A DNA stretch of 64,000 nt. Source: Alloyangia pacifica (lineage in GTDB: Bacteria; Pseudomonadota; Alphaproteobacteria; Rhodobacterales; Rhodobacteraceae). Both the position numbers and the translations under genes were made by a program. The stretch lies in contig NZ_CP022189.1 in NCBI RefSeq assembly GCF_003111685.1, positions 2,372,001-2,436,000 on the forward strand, given 5' to 3'. This document shows positions 63,288-64,000 of this stretch, piece after piece (position 1 is the stretch's first letter; every line of letters starts with the position of its first letter). The notes beneath the pieces are model-generated. The model was not told the DNA's origin, searched no databases, and worked only from the letters and a program-made list of their open reading frames with translations.

Positions 63288-64000
63288 TCAACTCGTGCGC
63301 CGCTTGCGCGGCAGCATGATGATCACCGCCGCCACATAGGCGACGCAGACCAGCGCAAGGCTGATCCAGGCGTAGGTCAGTACGGCGGCACCGACAAAGG
63401 CGACCCCGACCAGCACGTATTTCACGTTCTGCCGCGAGATGCGGGTGGTCTTGAACGACCATGTCGGGATGCGGCTGATCATCGCGAGCCCCGACAGCAC
63501 CAGCCAGGCGGCCAGCACGAGGTCCGGGAACAGCGGCCCTGCCCCGAGCCCGAAGCTGAGGTACATCGGCAGCATCGCCAGCAGAGCGCCCGCAGGCGAC
63601 GGCACGCCGGTGAAATAGGCGTTGTCATGCGCCTTGTCCTCGGATTTGCGCATGACGTTGAAGCGGGCAAGACGCACCACCGCGCAGACGGCGAAGACCA
63701 GCACCGCGATCCAGCCGAAGTTCCGGCTGTCCTCGAGCGCCCAGTTGTAGATCAGCAGTCCCGGGGCGACGCCGAAGTTCAGGAAGTCCGCGAGGCTGTC
63801 GAGTTCGGCGCCCATGCCGCTCTCGGACTTCAGCGCGCGGGCAAGGCGGCCGTCGAGCCCGTCGAGCACTGCGGCGAGCAGGATCAGCTGCACCGCCAGC
63901 TCATAAGAGCCCTGCAGGCCGAAGCGGATCGCCGTCAGTCCGGCGCAGATGGCCACAACGGTCAGCACGTTGGGCAGGAGCTGGATCAGCGTCACCTTCT
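63288..64000 (-). CDS. pssA: CDP-diacylglycerol-serine O-phosphatidyltransferase (5' end at window edge)
   Basis: At least 235 residues; a GTG at 63995 is present, but the frame stays open to the window end, so the true start is probably outside. The CDP-alcohol phosphatidyltransferase motif is complete: DGLDGRLARALKSESGMGAE followed by LDSLADFLNFG. Several membrane helices follow. The enzyme makes phosphatidylserine, the precursor of phosphatidylethanolamine. Confidence 0.94.
   Translation of the reverse strand, partial: KVTLIQLLPNVLTVVAICAGLTAIRFGLQGSYELAVQLILLAAVLDGLDGRLARALKSESGMGAELDSLADFLNFGVAPGLLIYNWALEDSRNFGWIAVLVFAVCAVVRLARFNVMRKSEDKAHDNAYFTGVPSPAGALLAMLPMYLSFGLGAGPLFPDLVLAAWLVLSGLAMISRIPTWSFKTTRISRQNVKYVLVGVAFVGAAVLTYAWISLALVCVAYVAAVIIMLPRKRRTS

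Overview
The window is a 64 kb piece of a high-GC alphaproteobacterial chromosome, most likely Rhodobacteraceae (Roseobacter group). Pointers are a SAM/SAH-type riboswitch in front of metK (a class known mainly from Rhodobacterales), an Irr-type Fur regulator next to fabA-fabB-fabI, the lnt-corC-ybeY-phoH cluster, a petABC cytochrome bc1 operon, and putA controlled by an Lrp-type putR. No species can be named from the sequence alone.

Layout. 0-27.9 kb and 47.5-64 kb are ordinary core chromosome. The left core holds: the end of an OmpR-type response regulator; a structured small RNA candidate with anti-Shine-Dalgarno loops; pnp and rpsO; a PLP-dependent dehydratase; a Trm112/LON/thioredoxin cluster; a phospholipase-D/EEP pair; xthA; a DMT permease; metK; lnt-corC-ybeY-phoH; two neighbouring envelope proteins that share a domain; miaB; a ferredoxin reductase; irr; fabABI; and a CoA-transferase. 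The right core holds: tRNA-Leu(UAA); a MliC-META lipoprotein-like protein; putR/putA; a chemoreceptor; aroC; a TPP riboswitch with thiBPQ; petABC; an outer-membrane barrel; a PhnA-like protein; and the start of pssA.

Between them lies a 19.5 kb integrated element, flanked by a 58-bp perfect direct repeat of the 3' part of tRNA-Leu(UAA) (27992-28049 and 47489-47546). In order it carries a tyrosine integrase beside the left att site, an AlpA-like small DNA-binding protein, a large primase/helicase-type replication protein, a non-coding zone that looks like a replication origin, a protein resembling a P27-type terminase small subunit, a complete type III restriction-modification pair (mod/res), a chain of six tightly overlapping genes of unknown function (one with an HEVLH motif recalling M41 peptidases), a divergent XRE regulator/HTH protein pair, and a coiled-coil/HTH protein next to the right end. 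No capsid, tail, large terminase, portal or conjugation genes were recognised. The gene order integrase - AlpA - primase - origin - small terminase - cargo resembles phage-inducible chromosomal islands (phage satellites). I propose it as a candidate satellite or satellite-like integrative element carrying an anti-phage system. This is the most interesting part of the window, and the satellite interpretation is inference.
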